Assembly: GCF_021272385.1 (NCBI RefSeq)
Contig: NZ_JAJSDZ010000005.1
Coordinates: 992,001-1,056,000, forward strand
Reading direction: 5' to 3'
Source of the DNA: Vibrio salinus
GTDB lineage: Bacteria > Pseudomonadota > Gammaproteobacteria > Enterobacterales > Vibrionaceae
Length of the DNA: 64,000 nucleotides
The translations under genes were made by a program, and so were the position numbers. The notes beneath the pieces are model-generated. The model did no database searches and was not told where the DNA came from. It saw only the letters and a program-made list of their open reading frames with translations. Of this stretch, positions 55,233 to 64,000 are shown one piece after another. Numbering within the stretch: position 1 is the first letter of the stretch; the number at the start of each line of letters is the position of its first letter.

Positions 55233-57983
55233 TTAATCGTCAATTGAACGTTTAATTTCAACCGTTTCGAAAACCTCGATCTGGTCACCGACCCGAACAT
55301 CATTGTAGTTTTTAACACCGATACCACATTCGTATCCGTTCTTAACTTCCATGACATCATCTTTGAAACGACGTAATGATTCCAGCTCACCTTCGTAAAT
55401 AACAACGTTTTCACGCAGAACACGAATTGGGTTATTACGTTTGATGAGACCTTCCGTCACCATACATCCGGCAATCGCACCCAGCTTCGGTGATTTGAAC
55501 ACATCACGCACTTCAGCAAGACCAATGATTTCCTGCTTGAATTCTGGCGCAAGCATACCACTCATCGCCTGTTTCACTTCATCAATCAACTGATAGATGA
55601 TCGAGTAGTAACGAAGATCCAGATGTTCAGCTTCAATCGTTTTACGCGCAGAAGCATCCGCACGAACGTTAAAGCCAAGGATAATCGCATCAGAAGCTGC
55701 TGCCAGCGTCGCATCAGTTTCCGTGATACCACCCACACCGGAACCAACAATGCTGACTTTCACTTCATCGGTAGACAGTTTAACCAATGCATCGGAAATG
55801 GCTTCAACTGATCCCTGAACGTCCGCTTTCAGTACCACGTTCAACTCAGCGACTTCACCAGCCGCCATATTAGAGAACATGTTCTCCAGTTTGGCTTTCT
55901 GCTGACGGGCCAGTTTCACTTCACGGAATTTACCCTGGCGGTAGTTAGCTACTTCACGGGCTTTGCGTTCATCACGTACCACTGTTGCCTCATCACCGGC
56001 AACAGGAACACCCGATAAACCAAGGACTTCCACAGGAATCGATGGGCCGGCTTCGAGCACTTCGTTACCCAATTCATCGCGCATCGCACGAACACGACCA
56101 TATTCCTGACCACAAAGAAGAATGTCACCTTTGTGTAGCGTACCGGACTGAACCAAAATCGTCGCAACAGGACCACGACCTTTATCAAGACGTGATTCAA
56201 CAACGACACCGGAAGCCATACCGTCTTTCACGGCTGTCAGCTCAAGGACTTCGGCCTGAAGCAGAATCGCTTCTAACAGCGCATCGATGTTTGTTCCCTG
56301 TTTTGCAGAGATATGAACAAACATGTTATCACCGCCCCACTCTTCAGGGATGATGTCATACTGAGCCAATTCGGTTTTCACATTATCCGGGTTGGCATCT
56401 TCTTTATCGATCTTGTTCACAGCAACGATCAAAGGAACGCCAGCGGCTTTCGAGTGCTGAATGGCTTCAATTGTCTGAGGCATCACACCGTCATCGGCTG
56501 CCACAACCAGTACCACGATATCCGTAGATTGAGCACCACGGGCACGCATTGCCGTAAATGCGGCGTGTCCGGGAGTATCCAGGAAGGTGATCATGCCATT
56601 ATCGGTTTCAACATGATAGGCACCGATATGCTGGGTAATACCACCGGCTTCGCCAGAAGCCACGTGAGCCCGGCGGATATAATCCAGTGTCGATGTTTTA
56701 CCGTGGTCAACGTGACCCATAATGGTCACAACCGGAGCGCGTGGAACCGCATCCGACGTGCTGTCACGATCAGACAGAACCTGCTCTTCCAGTTCGTTTT
56801 CTTTACGAATTACAACTTTGTGACCCATTTCTTCCGCCACTAATTGCGCCGTTTCCTGATCGATCACCTGATTAATGGTTGCCATTGCGCCCATTTTCAT
56901 CATCACTTTGATGACTTCGGTCGCTTTCACAGACATTTTCTGAGCCAGCTCAGACACTATGACGGTTTCCCCAATCACAACTTCCTGTTTCTGAACCACT
57001 GCATTTTTGTCAAAACCATGTTGCATTGAAGATGGCTTGGCGATACGTCCTTTGCGTTTGCCTTTGCGAGAGTCACGTTCCTGACGATCATCATTCTTAG
57101 ACATTTTACGCTTATTCGCTTTGGTACGACGACGGCCACCTTCCTCACGACGGTCTGCTTCATCTTCCGCTTCTCGTGCATAACTAGAAGTCGTCACATG
57201 GTAATCTGTTTTTTCCTCTTCCATATCACCTTTTTTCTCTTGTTCCGCAGACCAACGCTCTTTATTTTTTTCAGCCAATTCGCGTGCTTTTTCAAGCTGT
57301 CGCTGACTTTCCTCTTCAGCCTTACGCCTTGCTTCTTCATCCCGGCGGCGTTGTAATGCTTCGGCTTCTTTTCGCGCTGCCTCTTGCTTAGATTTTTCTT
57401 CATCAGAAAGCTCAGCCACTTCCTGCTGTACATTCGCTTTACGTTTTGCTTGTTCTTCCGCGTCACGCTTCGCTTTTTCTTCTACGTCACGTTTCGCTTT
57501 CTCTTCTGCTTCACGTTTCGCTTTCTCTTCTGCTTCACGTTTCGCTTTCTCTTCTGCTTCACGTTTCGCTTTCTCTTCTGCTTCACGTTTCGCTTTCTCT
57601 TCCGCTTCACGTTTCGCTTTCTCTTCTGCTTCACGTTTCGCTTGTTCTTCCGCTTCACGCTTCGCTTCATCTTCTATTGCACTACGCTTGACGTACGTAC
57701 GTTTTTTACGTACCTCGACCTGCACATTTTTACTTTTACCGCTTCCGGCACTAACACTTAATGTGCTGCGCGTTTTACGCTGAAGTGTTAAACGAGTTGG
57801 CGATGTCTCGTTAGATTCATCACCATTGCCTTTACGAAGAGAAGTCAGTAATTGCTGCTTCTCTTCTTCTGAGATTGTATCAGAACTCGTCTTTTTCATT
57901 CCAGCTTCGGCAAGTTGTTCTATTAAGCGGTCAACAGGTGTACCTATTTCGTCACTCAGTGCTTTTACTGTAAATTGTGTCAT
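55233..57983 (-). CDS. infB: translation initiation factor IF-2
   Basis: A protein of 916 aa. An N-terminal IF2_N domain ([20 protein letters not shown]) is followed by a highly charged linker and a second IF2_N ([23 protein letters not shown]). The G domain has [17 protein letters not shown] and NKIDK, and the C-terminal domains include the fMet-tRNA-binding part. It brings the initiator tRNA to the 30S subunit. The linker contains nine 8-residue repeats of the form KREAEEKA (residues 108-179), encoded by a 24-bp DNA repeat. Start at 57983 with AGGGGAG upstream. Confidence 0.97.
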   Translation of the reverse strand: MTQFTVKALSDEIGTPVDRLIEQLAEAGMKKTSSDTISEEEKQQLLTSLRKGNGDESNETSPTRLTLQRKTRSTLSVSAGSGKSKNVQVEVRKKRTYVKRSAIEDEAKREAEEQAKREAEEKAKREAEEKAKREAEEKAKREAEEKAKREAEEKAKREAEEKAKRDVEEKAKRDAEEQAKRKANVQQEVAELSDEEKSKQEAARKEAEALQRRRDEEARRKAEEESQRQLEKARELAEKNKERWSAEQEKKGDMEEEKTDYHVTTSSYAREAEDEADRREEGGRRRTKANKRKMSKNDDRQERDSRKGKRKGRIAKPSSMQHGFDKNAVVQKQEVVIGETVIVSELAQKMSVKATEVIKVMMKMGAMATINQVIDQETAQLVAEEMGHKVVIRKENELEEQVLSDRDSTSDAVPRAPVVTIMGHVDHGKTSTLDYIRRAHVASGEAGGITQHIGAYHVETDNGMITFLDTPGHAAFTAMRARGAQSTDIVVLVVAADDGVMPQTIEAIQHSKAAGVPLIVAVNKIDKEDANPDNVKTELAQYDIIPEEWGGDNMFVHISAKQGTNIDALLEAILLQAEVLELTAVKDGMASGVVVESRLDKGRGPVATILVQSGTLHKGDILLCGQEYGRVRAMRDELGNEVLEAGPSIPVEVLGLSGVPVAGDEATVVRDERKAREVANYRQGKFREVKLARQQKAKLENMFSNMAAGEVAELNVVLKADVQGSVEAISDALVKLSTDEVKVSIVGSGVGGITETDATLAAASDAIILGFNVRADASARKTIEAEHLDLRYYSIIYQLIDEVKQAMSGMLAPEFKQEIIGLAEVRDVFKSPKLGAIAGCMVTEGLIKRNNPIRVLRENVVIYEGELESLRRFKDDVMEVKNGYECGIGVKNYNDVRVGDQIEVFETVEIKRSIDD
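57447..57662 (-). repeat. 24-bp tandem repeat in infB (nine units)
   Basis: Nine in-frame 24-base units encode KREAEEKA/Q variants. The central copies are nearly identical in DNA as well as protein, with recurring GCGAAACGTGAAGCAGAAG-type sequence on the minus strand. Copy-number change by slippage would keep the frame. Confidence 0.92.
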
Positions 57984-58006
57984 GCCGCTTTCTCCCCTTG
58001 CTGAAA

Positions 58007-59500
58007 TTATGCATCTTCTTCTTCGCCGAACCAACAAATATTACGAGCAGCCATAATAAGTTCACCGGCTCTCTCTTCTGTCAGATCTTCGATGCCTTCC
58101 AGATCATCAATGCCCTGTTCTGCTAATTCTTCTAACGTTGAAACGCCTTTCGCTGCTAGCTTATAAGCCATATCACGCTCTAACCCTTCCAGGTTTAATA
58201 AATCTTCAGCAGGCTCTACACCTGAATACGATTCTTCTTTGGCCAAGGCAAGAGTAGTTAAAGCATCTTTCGCCCGGGAACGCAATTCTTCGACTAAATC
58301 TTCATCCAGTCCGTCAACTTCAAGCAACTCATTAACCGGAACATACGCAACTTCTTCCAGGGTTGAAAAACCTTCCTCAACAAGAAGCTCTGCGAAGTCC
58401 TGTTCAATATCAAGATGTTTCATGAACGTTTCAATCGATTCCAGGGATTCTTCCTGATGTTTTTTCTGAAGATCATCTACTGTCATAACGTTCAGTTCCC
58501 AACCAGTTAACTGAGAAGCTAAACGAACGTTCTGACCGTTACGACCAATGGCCTGAGCCAGGTTATCGGCTTCAACCGCAATATCCATTGAATGCGCATC
58601 TTCATCAACAATAATGGATGCCACATCAGCAGGAGCCATGGCATTAATAACAAACTGAGCAGGATTATCATCCCATAAAACGATATCAATACGTTCGCCG
58701 CCGAGCTCACCGGAAACAGCCTGAACGCGAGCGCCTCTCATACCAACACAGGCACCAACAGGATCAATGCGTTTATCGTTTGTTTTTACAGCAATTTTGG
58801 CACGAGAGCCAGGATCTCGAGCAGCACCTTTCAGTTCAATCAGCTCTTCACCAATCTCAGGCACTTCGACTCTGAATAATTCTTCAAGCATCTCAGGCTT
58901 AGAGCGGGTAATAAATAACTGAAAACCTCTTGCTTCCGGTCTTACCGCATATAATAGGCCCCTGACACGATCACCACTACGGAAGTTTTCCCGGGGTAAT
59001 TGATCATCACGTAAAATTACCGCTTCCGCGTTATTTCCCAGATCAAGGATAACCGCATCACGATTTACTTTTTTTACTACACCGGTAACCAGATCACCTT
59101 CGTTATCAATGAACTGTTCAACAATTTGTGCACGCTCAGCCTCACGAACTTTCTGAACGATAACCTGTTTTGCTGTCTGAGTTGTGATACGGTCAAAAGT
59201 GACAGATTCAATCTCTTCTTCAACATAATCGCCAAGCTCAATCGAATCATCATCATAACTTGCGGCGTCGAAAGACATCTCTTTCGTCGGATTCTGAACT
59301 TCTTCAACGACTAACCAACGACGGAAAGTATCAAATTCACCAGTTTTACGGTCAATCGCCACCCGGACGTCAATTTCAAGTTCATATTTTTTCTTTGTTG
59401 ACGTAGCAAGAGCAATCTCTAAAGCTTCAAAAATTCTCTCACGAGGTACCGCTTTTTCATTCGATACTGCTTCTACTACCGCTAAAATCTCTTTACTCAT
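58007..59500 (-). CDS. nusA: transcription termination/antitermination factor NusA
   Basis: A protein of 497 aa. It has the NusA N-domain ([32 protein letters not shown]), S1 ([21 protein letters not shown]), two KH domains ([61 protein letters not shown]) and two acidic C-terminal repeats. It ends 24 bases upstream of the infB start. It controls pausing, termination and rRNA antitermination. Confidence 0.97.
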   Translation of the reverse strand: MSKEILAVVEAVSNEKAVPRERIFEALEIALATSTKKKYELEIDVRVAIDRKTGEFDTFRRWLVVEEVQNPTKEMSFDAASYDDDSIELGDYVEEEIESVTFDRITTQTAKQVIVQKVREAERAQIVEQFIDNEGDLVTGVVKKVNRDAVILDLGNNAEAVILRDDQLPRENFRSGDRVRGLLYAVRPEARGFQLFITRSKPEMLEELFRVEVPEIGEELIELKGAARDPGSRAKIAVKTNDKRIDPVGACVGMRGARVQAVSGELGGERIDIVLWDDNPAQFVINAMAPADVASIIVDEDAHSMDIAVEADNLAQAIGRNGQNVRLASQLTGWELNVMTVDDLQKKHQEESLESIETFMKHLDIEQDFAELLVEEGFSTLEEVAYVPVNELLEVDGLDEDLVEELRSRAKDALTTLALAKEESYSGVEPAEDLLNLEGLERDMAYKLAAKGVSTLEELAEQGIDDLEGIEDLTEERAGELIMAARNICWFGEEEDA

Positions 59501-59524
59501 CTTTTAGAGCCTCTACGTTAAGAC

Positions 59525-59980
59525 TTAAAATTTAGGGATTAGGTTAGCTTTAGCTATGTTGCTAAGCGCAAAATGTTCATTTTCTCCATCAACGAGAATC
59601 GTCACCGTTTCACCGTCAATTGAGTCAATAACACCTTTCCACTTACGTCTGTTATTCATAGCCATTTTTAATACGATGCTGACCTCGTGACCAACAAACT
59701 GCTCATAATGAGCAGCTTTAAAAAGTGGTCGTTCCAGCCCTGGAGAAGATACCTCTAAGTTATACGCAACAGAGATAGGATCTTCTACGTCAAGCACTGC
59801 ACTCACCTGGCGACTTACATCTGCGCAATCATCTACATTGATCCCATTTTCATGATCAATGTAAATACGAAGCGTTGAATGTGCGCCCGCACGAACGAAC
59901 TCCAATCCAACCAACTCATAGCCTAAAGCCATTACCGGCGCTTCCAGCATTTCAGTCAGTTGTCTTTCTAAGCCAGTCAT
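59525..59980 (-). CDS. rimP: ribosome maturation factor RimP
   Basis: A protein of 151 aa: [62 protein letters not shown] and the C-terminal SH3-like part. It acts in 30S maturation. First gene of rimP-nusA-infB. Start at 59980 with GGAG eight bases upstream. Confidence 0.96.
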   Translation of the reverse strand: MTGLERQLTEMLEAPVMALGYELVGLEFVRAGAHSTLRIYIDHENGINVDDCADVSRQVSAVLDVEDPISVAYNLEVSSPGLERPLFKAAHYEQFVGHEVSIVLKMAMNNRRKWKGVIDSIDGETVTILVDGENEHFALSNIAKANLIPKF

Positions 59981-59997
59981 TAAACCACTCCAGAAAC

Positions 59998-60017
59998 AAA
60001 AAAAGGGCCCAGAGCCC
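59998..60017 (-). terminator. terminator in the rimP leader
   Basis: On the minus strand GGGC-TCTGG-GCCC followed by seven T residues lies only 17 bases before the rimP start codon. With the next terminator upstream it forms a tandem, which suggests attenuation of the rimP-nusA-infB operon. Confidence 0.65.
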
Positions 60018-60087
60018 AATAAACTTTCCAAGCATACACCTAAAACTTAGCGCAAACTCCATGGAGCGACACAAAATTTCAGATAAT

Positions 60088-60114
60088 AAAAAACCCCGAT
60101 AGTCGGGGTTTTTT
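60088..60114 (-). terminator. terminator after tRNA-fMet
   Basis: Stem CCCCGA / TCGGGG with a TAG loop, flanked by six A and six T. It ends the secG/tRNA transcript before rimP. Confidence 0.88.
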
Positions 60115-60198
60115 ATTGCTGGACCCTGATATATTGAAAACCTAAGGCTTTCAATAACAGTGTTCAATACACTGCAAACTTGCAAAACCCATATAAAA

Positions 60199-60275
<77 letters not shown>

Positions 60276-60332
60276 CCAATTGCTGCGCATATTAACCAAT
60301 GCGAATCGTATTTACAAGTTTGTAAAGAATAA

Positions 60333-60415
60333 TGGTGCCGAGAGAGGGACTCGAACCCTCACACCGAAGCGCTAGCACCTCATGCTAGTGTGTCTACCAA
60401 TTTCACCATCTCGGC
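60333..60415 (-). tRNA. tRNA-Leu (GAG)
   Basis: 83 bases including CCA. Class II shape with a long variable arm. Anticodon loop ATGAGGT gives GAG. The acceptor GCCGAGA pairs with TCTCGGC. It lies between secG and tRNA-fMet. Confidence 0.96.
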
Positions 60416-60448
60416 AATTCAATAATAAACAGCAAAAAACTAAGCTAT

Positions 60449-60793
60449 TTATTCAGGAATCTCGTCGCTGTTATTTGTTTTAACAGGAACTTTTTTAACT
60501 GCCTTTTCTGCTTTTTTCTGTACCTGTTCCTGAAGAGCATCAGGAGCATACTGGGATTTTGATTTATGTGTAGACAGATTACCTAACACCAAGCTTATCA
60601 CCAAGAAAATTAAAGCAAAAATTGTTGTCATCCGGGTTAAGAAATTACCCGAGCCACCAGAGCCAAATACAGTATTTGATGCTCCAGCCCCGAATGAAGC
60701 GCCCATATCTGCGCCTTTCCCTTGTTGAATCAACACCAGGCCAATGATAGCAATCGCTGCCAACAGGTAAAGCACAAGTAGAACTGTAAACAT
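60449..60793 (-). CDS. secG: protein translocase subunit SecG
   Basis: A protein of 114 aa with two membrane helices (MFTVLLVLYLLAAIAIIGLVLIQQ and a second after FLTRMTTIF) and the conserved loop GKGADMGASFGAGASNTVFGSGG. It is part of SecYEG in the inner membrane. Start at 60793 after AGGTGGG. A promoter lies at 60900-60928. Confidence 0.96.
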   Translation of the reverse strand: MFTVLLVLYLLAAIAIIGLVLIQQGKGADMGASFGAGASNTVFGSGGSGNFLTRMTTIFALIFLVISLVLGNLSTHKSKSQYAPDALQEQVQKKAEKAVKKVPVKTNNSDEIPE

Positions 60794-60899
60794 TACACCC
60801 ACCTATGGTCCAAATTGTTGAGCCAGCGCCGTCCTCATTACCCTTTTCAGGTTATATTCAGAACAAAGCTAGCGCCCTCCCAATCAGAAGGTGGACGCA

Positions 60900-60928
60900 A
60901 TACTAACGGAAGCCTTTAACGCTGACAA
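60900..60928 (-). promoter_or_regulatory. secG-tRNA promoter
   Basis: On the minus strand TTGTCA, 17 bases, TAGTAT. It predicts a start near 60893, about 100 bases before secG, and would also serve the two tRNA genes. Confidence 0.65.
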
Positions 60929-61014
60929 GTAATTATCCGGATTTTTTTTCGCATTGCTCTTCAAACGGTTAAAAAAGGGACATTTTGATCAATCCCAGCC
61001 AGATCATACAAAAA

Positions 61015-62355
61015 TTAACAGCTTAGTTTCACCGTTTGAGCGATATCAGAAGCAGACTTTTTGACCAATGCCTCGTCTTCCCCTTCAACCATGACCCGAA
61101 TCAATGGTTCCGTTCCTGATTTTCGGAGTAAAACCCGGCCTTTATCCCCTAGCTGGTCCTCAGCTTTTCTGACTGATAGCTGAACCTGTTCACTATCCAA
61201 AGGGTTAGTTTCACCACTGAAGCTGACATTTTCCAACACCTGAGGGTAAAGCGTCATTCCTTTGGTTAACTCATTCAACGTCATTTCACTATCAACAACC
61301 GCAGCCAATACCTGCAATGCCGCTACAATAGCATCACCTGTCGTTACTTTATCCAGCAGAATAATATGCCCGGAATTTTCAGCGCCTATCTTCCAGTTCT
61401 TTTCCTGCAATTTTTCTAGAACGTAACGATCTCCCACAGCCGCACGAATAAACGGAACACCCAATTGTTTGAGCCCTACTTCCATCCCCAGATTCGTCAT
61501 CAAAGTACCGACAACACCACCTTTTAACTGTCCCTTACGTAATAAATCCCGGGCAATAATATAAGCAATCTGATCACCATCAACTTTATTACCAAGTTCA
61601 TCAACCATGATGATTCGGTCACCATCGCCATCAAACGCCAGCCCCAAATCGGCTTTTTCATCAATCACTTTCTGTTGTAATGCTTTTACATCCGTAGCTC
61701 CAACTTTGTCATTAATATTGAGACCATTTGGTTCGACGCCCATCGCAACAATTTCTGCCCCCAATTCTTTAAATACGTTCGGAGCAATGTGATATGTGGC
61801 ACCATTCGCACAATCCACAACCAATTTCAATCCGCTTAAATTGTGCTTTGAGGGAAAAGTGCTTTTACAAAATTCAATATAGCGCCCGGCCGCATCATTT
61901 AACCGGTTTGCCTTACCCAACTCTGCAGAAGGAACACATTCAATGTCTTTATCCAGTTCTTCTTCAATCGCAAGTTCTATTTCATCCGGTAATTTTGTTC
62001 CTTCAGAAGAAAAGAATTTAATTCCGTTATCATAATAAGGATTGTGTGAGGCTGAAATTACTATTCCGGCTTCAGCACGAAAAGTTTGAGTCAGATAAGC
62101 AACTGCCGGCGTTGGCATCGGGCCGGTAAGTGTCGCTTTTAATCCGGCTGCAGCTAATCCGGCTTCTAATGCTGACTCGAGCATATAGCCTGAAATACGG
62201 GTATCTTTACCAATGATGACCTGCTTAGTTCCTTGTTTGGCCAATACACGTCCTGCTGCCCAACCTAATTTTAAAACAAAATCAGGGGTAATAGGATATT
62301 CTCCTACCTTGCCCCGAACACCATCAGTACCGAAATATCGTCTATTGTCGCTCAT
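61015..62355 (-). CDS. glmM: phosphoglucosamine mutase
   Basis: A protein of 446 aa: [26 protein letters not shown], phosphoserine loop [16 protein letters not shown] (Ser-103), metal loop [13 protein letters not shown], sugar loop GAENSGHI and phosphate loop [12 protein letters not shown]. It converts glucosamine-6-P to glucosamine-1-P for UDP-GlcNAc. It follows folP by 18 bases, probably in one operon. Confidence 0.97.
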   Translation of the reverse strand: MSDNRRYFGTDGVRGKVGEYPITPDFVLKLGWAAGRVLAKQGTKQVIIGKDTRISGYMLESALEAGLAAAGLKATLTGPMPTPAVAYLTQTFRAEAGIVISASHNPYYDNGIKFFSSEGTKLPDEIELAIEEELDKDIECVPSAELGKANRLNDAAGRYIEFCKSTFPSKHNLSGLKLVVDCANGATYHIAPNVFKELGAEIVAMGVEPNGLNINDKVGATDVKALQQKVIDEKADLGLAFDGDGDRIIMVDELGNKVDGDQIAYIIARDLLRKGQLKGGVVGTLMTNLGMEVGLKQLGVPFIRAAVGDRYVLEKLQEKNWKIGAENSGHIILLDKVTTGDAIVAALQVLAAVVDSEMTLNELTKGMTLYPQVLENVSFSGETNPLDSEQVQLSVRKAEDQLGDKGRVLLRKSGTEPLIRVMVEGEDEALVKKSASDIAQTVKLSC

Positions 62356-62373
62356 GTTTTGTTCTCTGGTTTA

Positions 62374-63207
62374 TTACTTTTGATATTTGTTCATTGTATT
62401 CAGAATTGTAATCGCTTCAGCTGTCGCTTTTACATCATGAACCCGAAGTATTTGTGCGCCTTTCCCGGCACAGATAACTGCTCCAACCACACTGGATAAC
62501 TCACATTCTGCTGGTTTCTTATTGAGTAACTTATGCAACATTGTCTTTCGCGACAGCCCGGTAAGAATAGGAAGATCGTATTTTTTAAACTCTTCCAGAT
62601 TCGCCAGCAAATAATAATTGTGCTCAAGAGTTTTACCGAAACCAAATCCGGGATCTAAAACAATATTTTCTCTTTCTATCCCACCATGAATACAGGCTTC
62701 GATTCGATCTTTCAAAAAACAATGTACTTCCGGCAAAAAATGTTCATATTCCGGCGCTTTCTGCATCGTTCTTGGCTTGCCTTTCATATGCATAATACAC
62801 ACAGGAACAGCTGCTCCGGCAACAACATCAATTGCCCCCGGTTCCTGCAATGCACGAATATCATTAATAAAATCGGCACCGGCTTCGATGGCTTGTTTCA
62901 TCACCTCAGGCTTACTGGTATCGACAGAAATCCATACGTCTGATTTTTGTCTTAACTCCGTCACAACCGGAATGACTCTTTTCAGCTCATCATCTACCCC
63001 TACTTCAGGAGCTCCTGGCCGGGTTGATTCTCCACCGATATCGATGATAGTTGCCCCATCCCGAATCATCTCTTGTGCATGTTCAATTGCACTTCTGACA
63101 ACCGTATACTTTCCACCATCAGAGAAAGAATCCGGCGTCGTATTCAAAATGCCCATAATCTGAGGCTCAGTTAAATCAAGAACTTTGTCTTTATATCTAA
63201 TTTCCAT
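62374..63207 (-). CDS. folP: dihydropteroate synthase
   Basis: A protein of 277 aa: IMGILNTTPDSFSDGG, IDIGGESTRPGA, FINDIRAL, CIMHMKGKPRTMQ, LDPGFGFGKT, GLSRKTML and ILRVHDVKAT, all the motifs of DHPS. It joins p-aminobenzoate to the pterin in folate synthesis. Start at MEIRYKDK (63207). The Shine-Dalgarno site is weak. Confidence 0.96.
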   Translation of the reverse strand: MEIRYKDKVLDLTEPQIMGILNTTPDSFSDGGKYTVVRSAIEHAQEMIRDGATIIDIGGESTRPGAPEVGVDDELKRVIPVVTELRQKSDVWISVDTSKPEVMKQAIEAGADFINDIRALQEPGAIDVVAGAAVPVCIMHMKGKPRTMQKAPEYEHFLPEVHCFLKDRIEACIHGGIERENIVLDPGFGFGKTLEHNYYLLANLEEFKKYDLPILTGLSRKTMLHKLLNKKPAECELSSVVGAVICAGKGAQILRVHDVKATAEAITILNTMNKYQK

Positions 63208-63223
63208 GATGTGCCCATAAAAC

Positions 63224-63250
63224 AAAAACCCCGAGTATTTTCCCGGGGCT
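63224..63250 (-). terminator. terminator of ftsH
   Basis: On the minus strand CCCCG-N10-CGGGG is followed by TTTTTGTTTT, between the ftsH stop and the folP start. Confidence 0.8.
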
Positions 63251-63275
63251 TTAAATGAAATCAACAAATCATTTT

Positions 63276-64000
63276 TTAATCAACTTTATTTGTATCATCT
63301 TGCTCTTTATTGTCTGAAGACTCAGCAGCATCATTAGTGTTATCCTGATCTTGCTCTTTTACAGTGTCACTGTCTTTTGACACTGACTCTTCAGCCACTT
63401 TTTCTGCTTTTGCTTTCTCTTCTTTTGCATGCTCTTGTTCAAGCCAGCCAGCTGGCTCTCTGATGGTTTCTTTGCGATCCATCAGATCATCTATCTGCCC
63501 GGCATCAATAGTCTCATATTTCATAAGAGCATCTTTCATTGCATGCATAATATCCATGTTTTCATTGATGATTTTCTTAGCCCGCTCATAATTTCGATCG
63601 ATAATTTTACGAACCTCATCATCGATCAACCGAGCTGTATCATCTGACATATGCTTCGATTTGGTCACACTACGTCCGAGGAATACTTCCCCTTCATCTT
63701 CAGCATATAACAATGGACCCAGTTTTTCTGAAAATCCCCATTGCGTAACCATTTTGCGGGCAATGTCAGTAGCGCGCTCAATATCATTTGAAGCGCCTGT
63801 CGATACTTTGTCGGTACCATAAATAAGCTCTTCGGCCAAACGACCACCATAAAGACTCGAAATCATAGACTCCAGATGTTGCCGGGACATACTGATGCGA
63901 TCTTGCTCAGGCAAATACATAGTCACACCAAGAGCCCGTCCACGCGGAATAATTGAGACTTTATAAACCGGATCATGTTCAGGAACCAAACGCCCCACAA
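63276..64000 (-). CDS. ftsH: ATP-dependent zinc metalloprotease FtsH (5' part beyond window)
   Basis: The last 241 codons are inside the window; the frame is open to its edge. The visible part begins just after the HEAGH zinc motif ([33 protein letters not shown]). It includes the third zinc ligand region ([31 protein letters not shown]) and the C-terminal helices. The last 50 residues are an acidic, Lys/Asp/Asn-rich tail. FtsH is a membrane AAA+ protease that degrades LpxC and unassembled membrane proteins. Confidence 0.96.
   Translation of the reverse strand, partial: VGRLVPEHDPVYKVSIIPRGRALGVTMYLPEQDRISMSRQHLESMISSLYGGRLAEELIYGTDKVSTGASNDIERATDIARKMVTQWGFSEKLGPLLYAEDEGEVFLGRSVTKSKHMSDDTARLIDDEVRKIIDRNYERAKKIINENMDIMHAMKDALMKYETIDAGQIDDLMDRKETIREPAGWLEQEHAKEEKAKAEKVAEESVSKDSDTVKEQDQDNTNDAAESSDNKEQDDTNKVD

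Noticed and set aside
57447-57662. Possible CRISPR array
   Set aside because: Units are contiguous without spacers and code in frame within infB.
57384-57761. Long open frames on the plus strand opposite the infB repeat
   Set aside because: They are the mirror image of the 24-bp repeat (FRFLFCFT-type low complexity), have no ribosome binding site and overlap a known gene.

Overview
The window looks like part of a chromosome of an AT-rich marine gammaproteobacterium, most likely a member of the Vibrionaceae. The right third (about 42.2-64 kb, almost all on the minus strand) is a housekeeping block: ftsH (partial), folP, glmM, secG, tRNA-Leu, tRNA-fMet, rimP, nusA, infB, rbfA, truB, rpsO, pnp, nlpI, ubiV/ubiU, a PAS-GGDEF-EAL gene in the position of V. 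cholerae rocS, ubiT, a yhbS-like acetyltransferase, holD and rimI. From memory this order matches V. cholerae chromosome I. Two departures stand out: a UDP-glucose dehydrogenase gene (ugd) sits between holD and rimI, and about 42 kb of envelope and exopolysaccharide (EPS) genes follow rimI.

The left part (1-17 kb) is a PEP-CTERM/exosortase-type envelope module. It holds a CelD-like acyltransferase (cut by the window edge), the TPR protein PrsT, a secreted trypsin-like protease, a VanZ-like protein, a FeeM-like N-acyl amino acid synthase paired with an E1/ThiF-like adenylyltransferase, one PEP-CTERM protein behind a good sigma-54 promoter, and the two-component pair PrsK/PrsR that would activate such a promoter. 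Downstream of prsR is a three-gene set of MMPL/RND permease, LolA-like periplasmic protein and outer-membrane barrel. No exosortase gene is visible, so it must lie outside the window.

The middle (17-26 kb) holds accessory polysaccharide genes: a beta-helix protein, a UDP-glucuronate 4-epimerase-like enzyme, a Wzb-like phosphatase, a deacetylase-like protein, a DUF2057 protein, a porin, an O-antigen ligase/polymerase-like protein and a small secreted protein of unknown function. From 41.75 kb down to 26.5 kb runs one tightly packed operon of 17 genes for a Wzx/Wzy-type EPS. In order it has a priming transferase, a Wza-like exporter, a Wzc-like kinase, VpsP-like and VanZ-like proteins, Wzy, Wzx, glycosyltransferases, serine-acetyltransferase-like enzymes, a polysaccharide lyase, a PssD/PssE pair, an acyltransferase and a deacetylase. 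Its first five genes resemble the V. cholerae vps-II order. Its leader carries an exact ops/JUMPStart element (GGCGGTAGCGTG), which predicts control by RfaH.

Taken together, Ugd and the epimerase would supply uronic acid sugar nucleotides. The operon would assemble, polymerise, export and trim the polymer. PrsK/PrsR with sigma-54 would switch on a surface PEP-CTERM protein. The EAL protein in the backbone could link the locus to c-di-GMP. These functional links are inference from gene families and gene order. The sequence itself shows the genes, motifs, hairpins and promoter-like sites.
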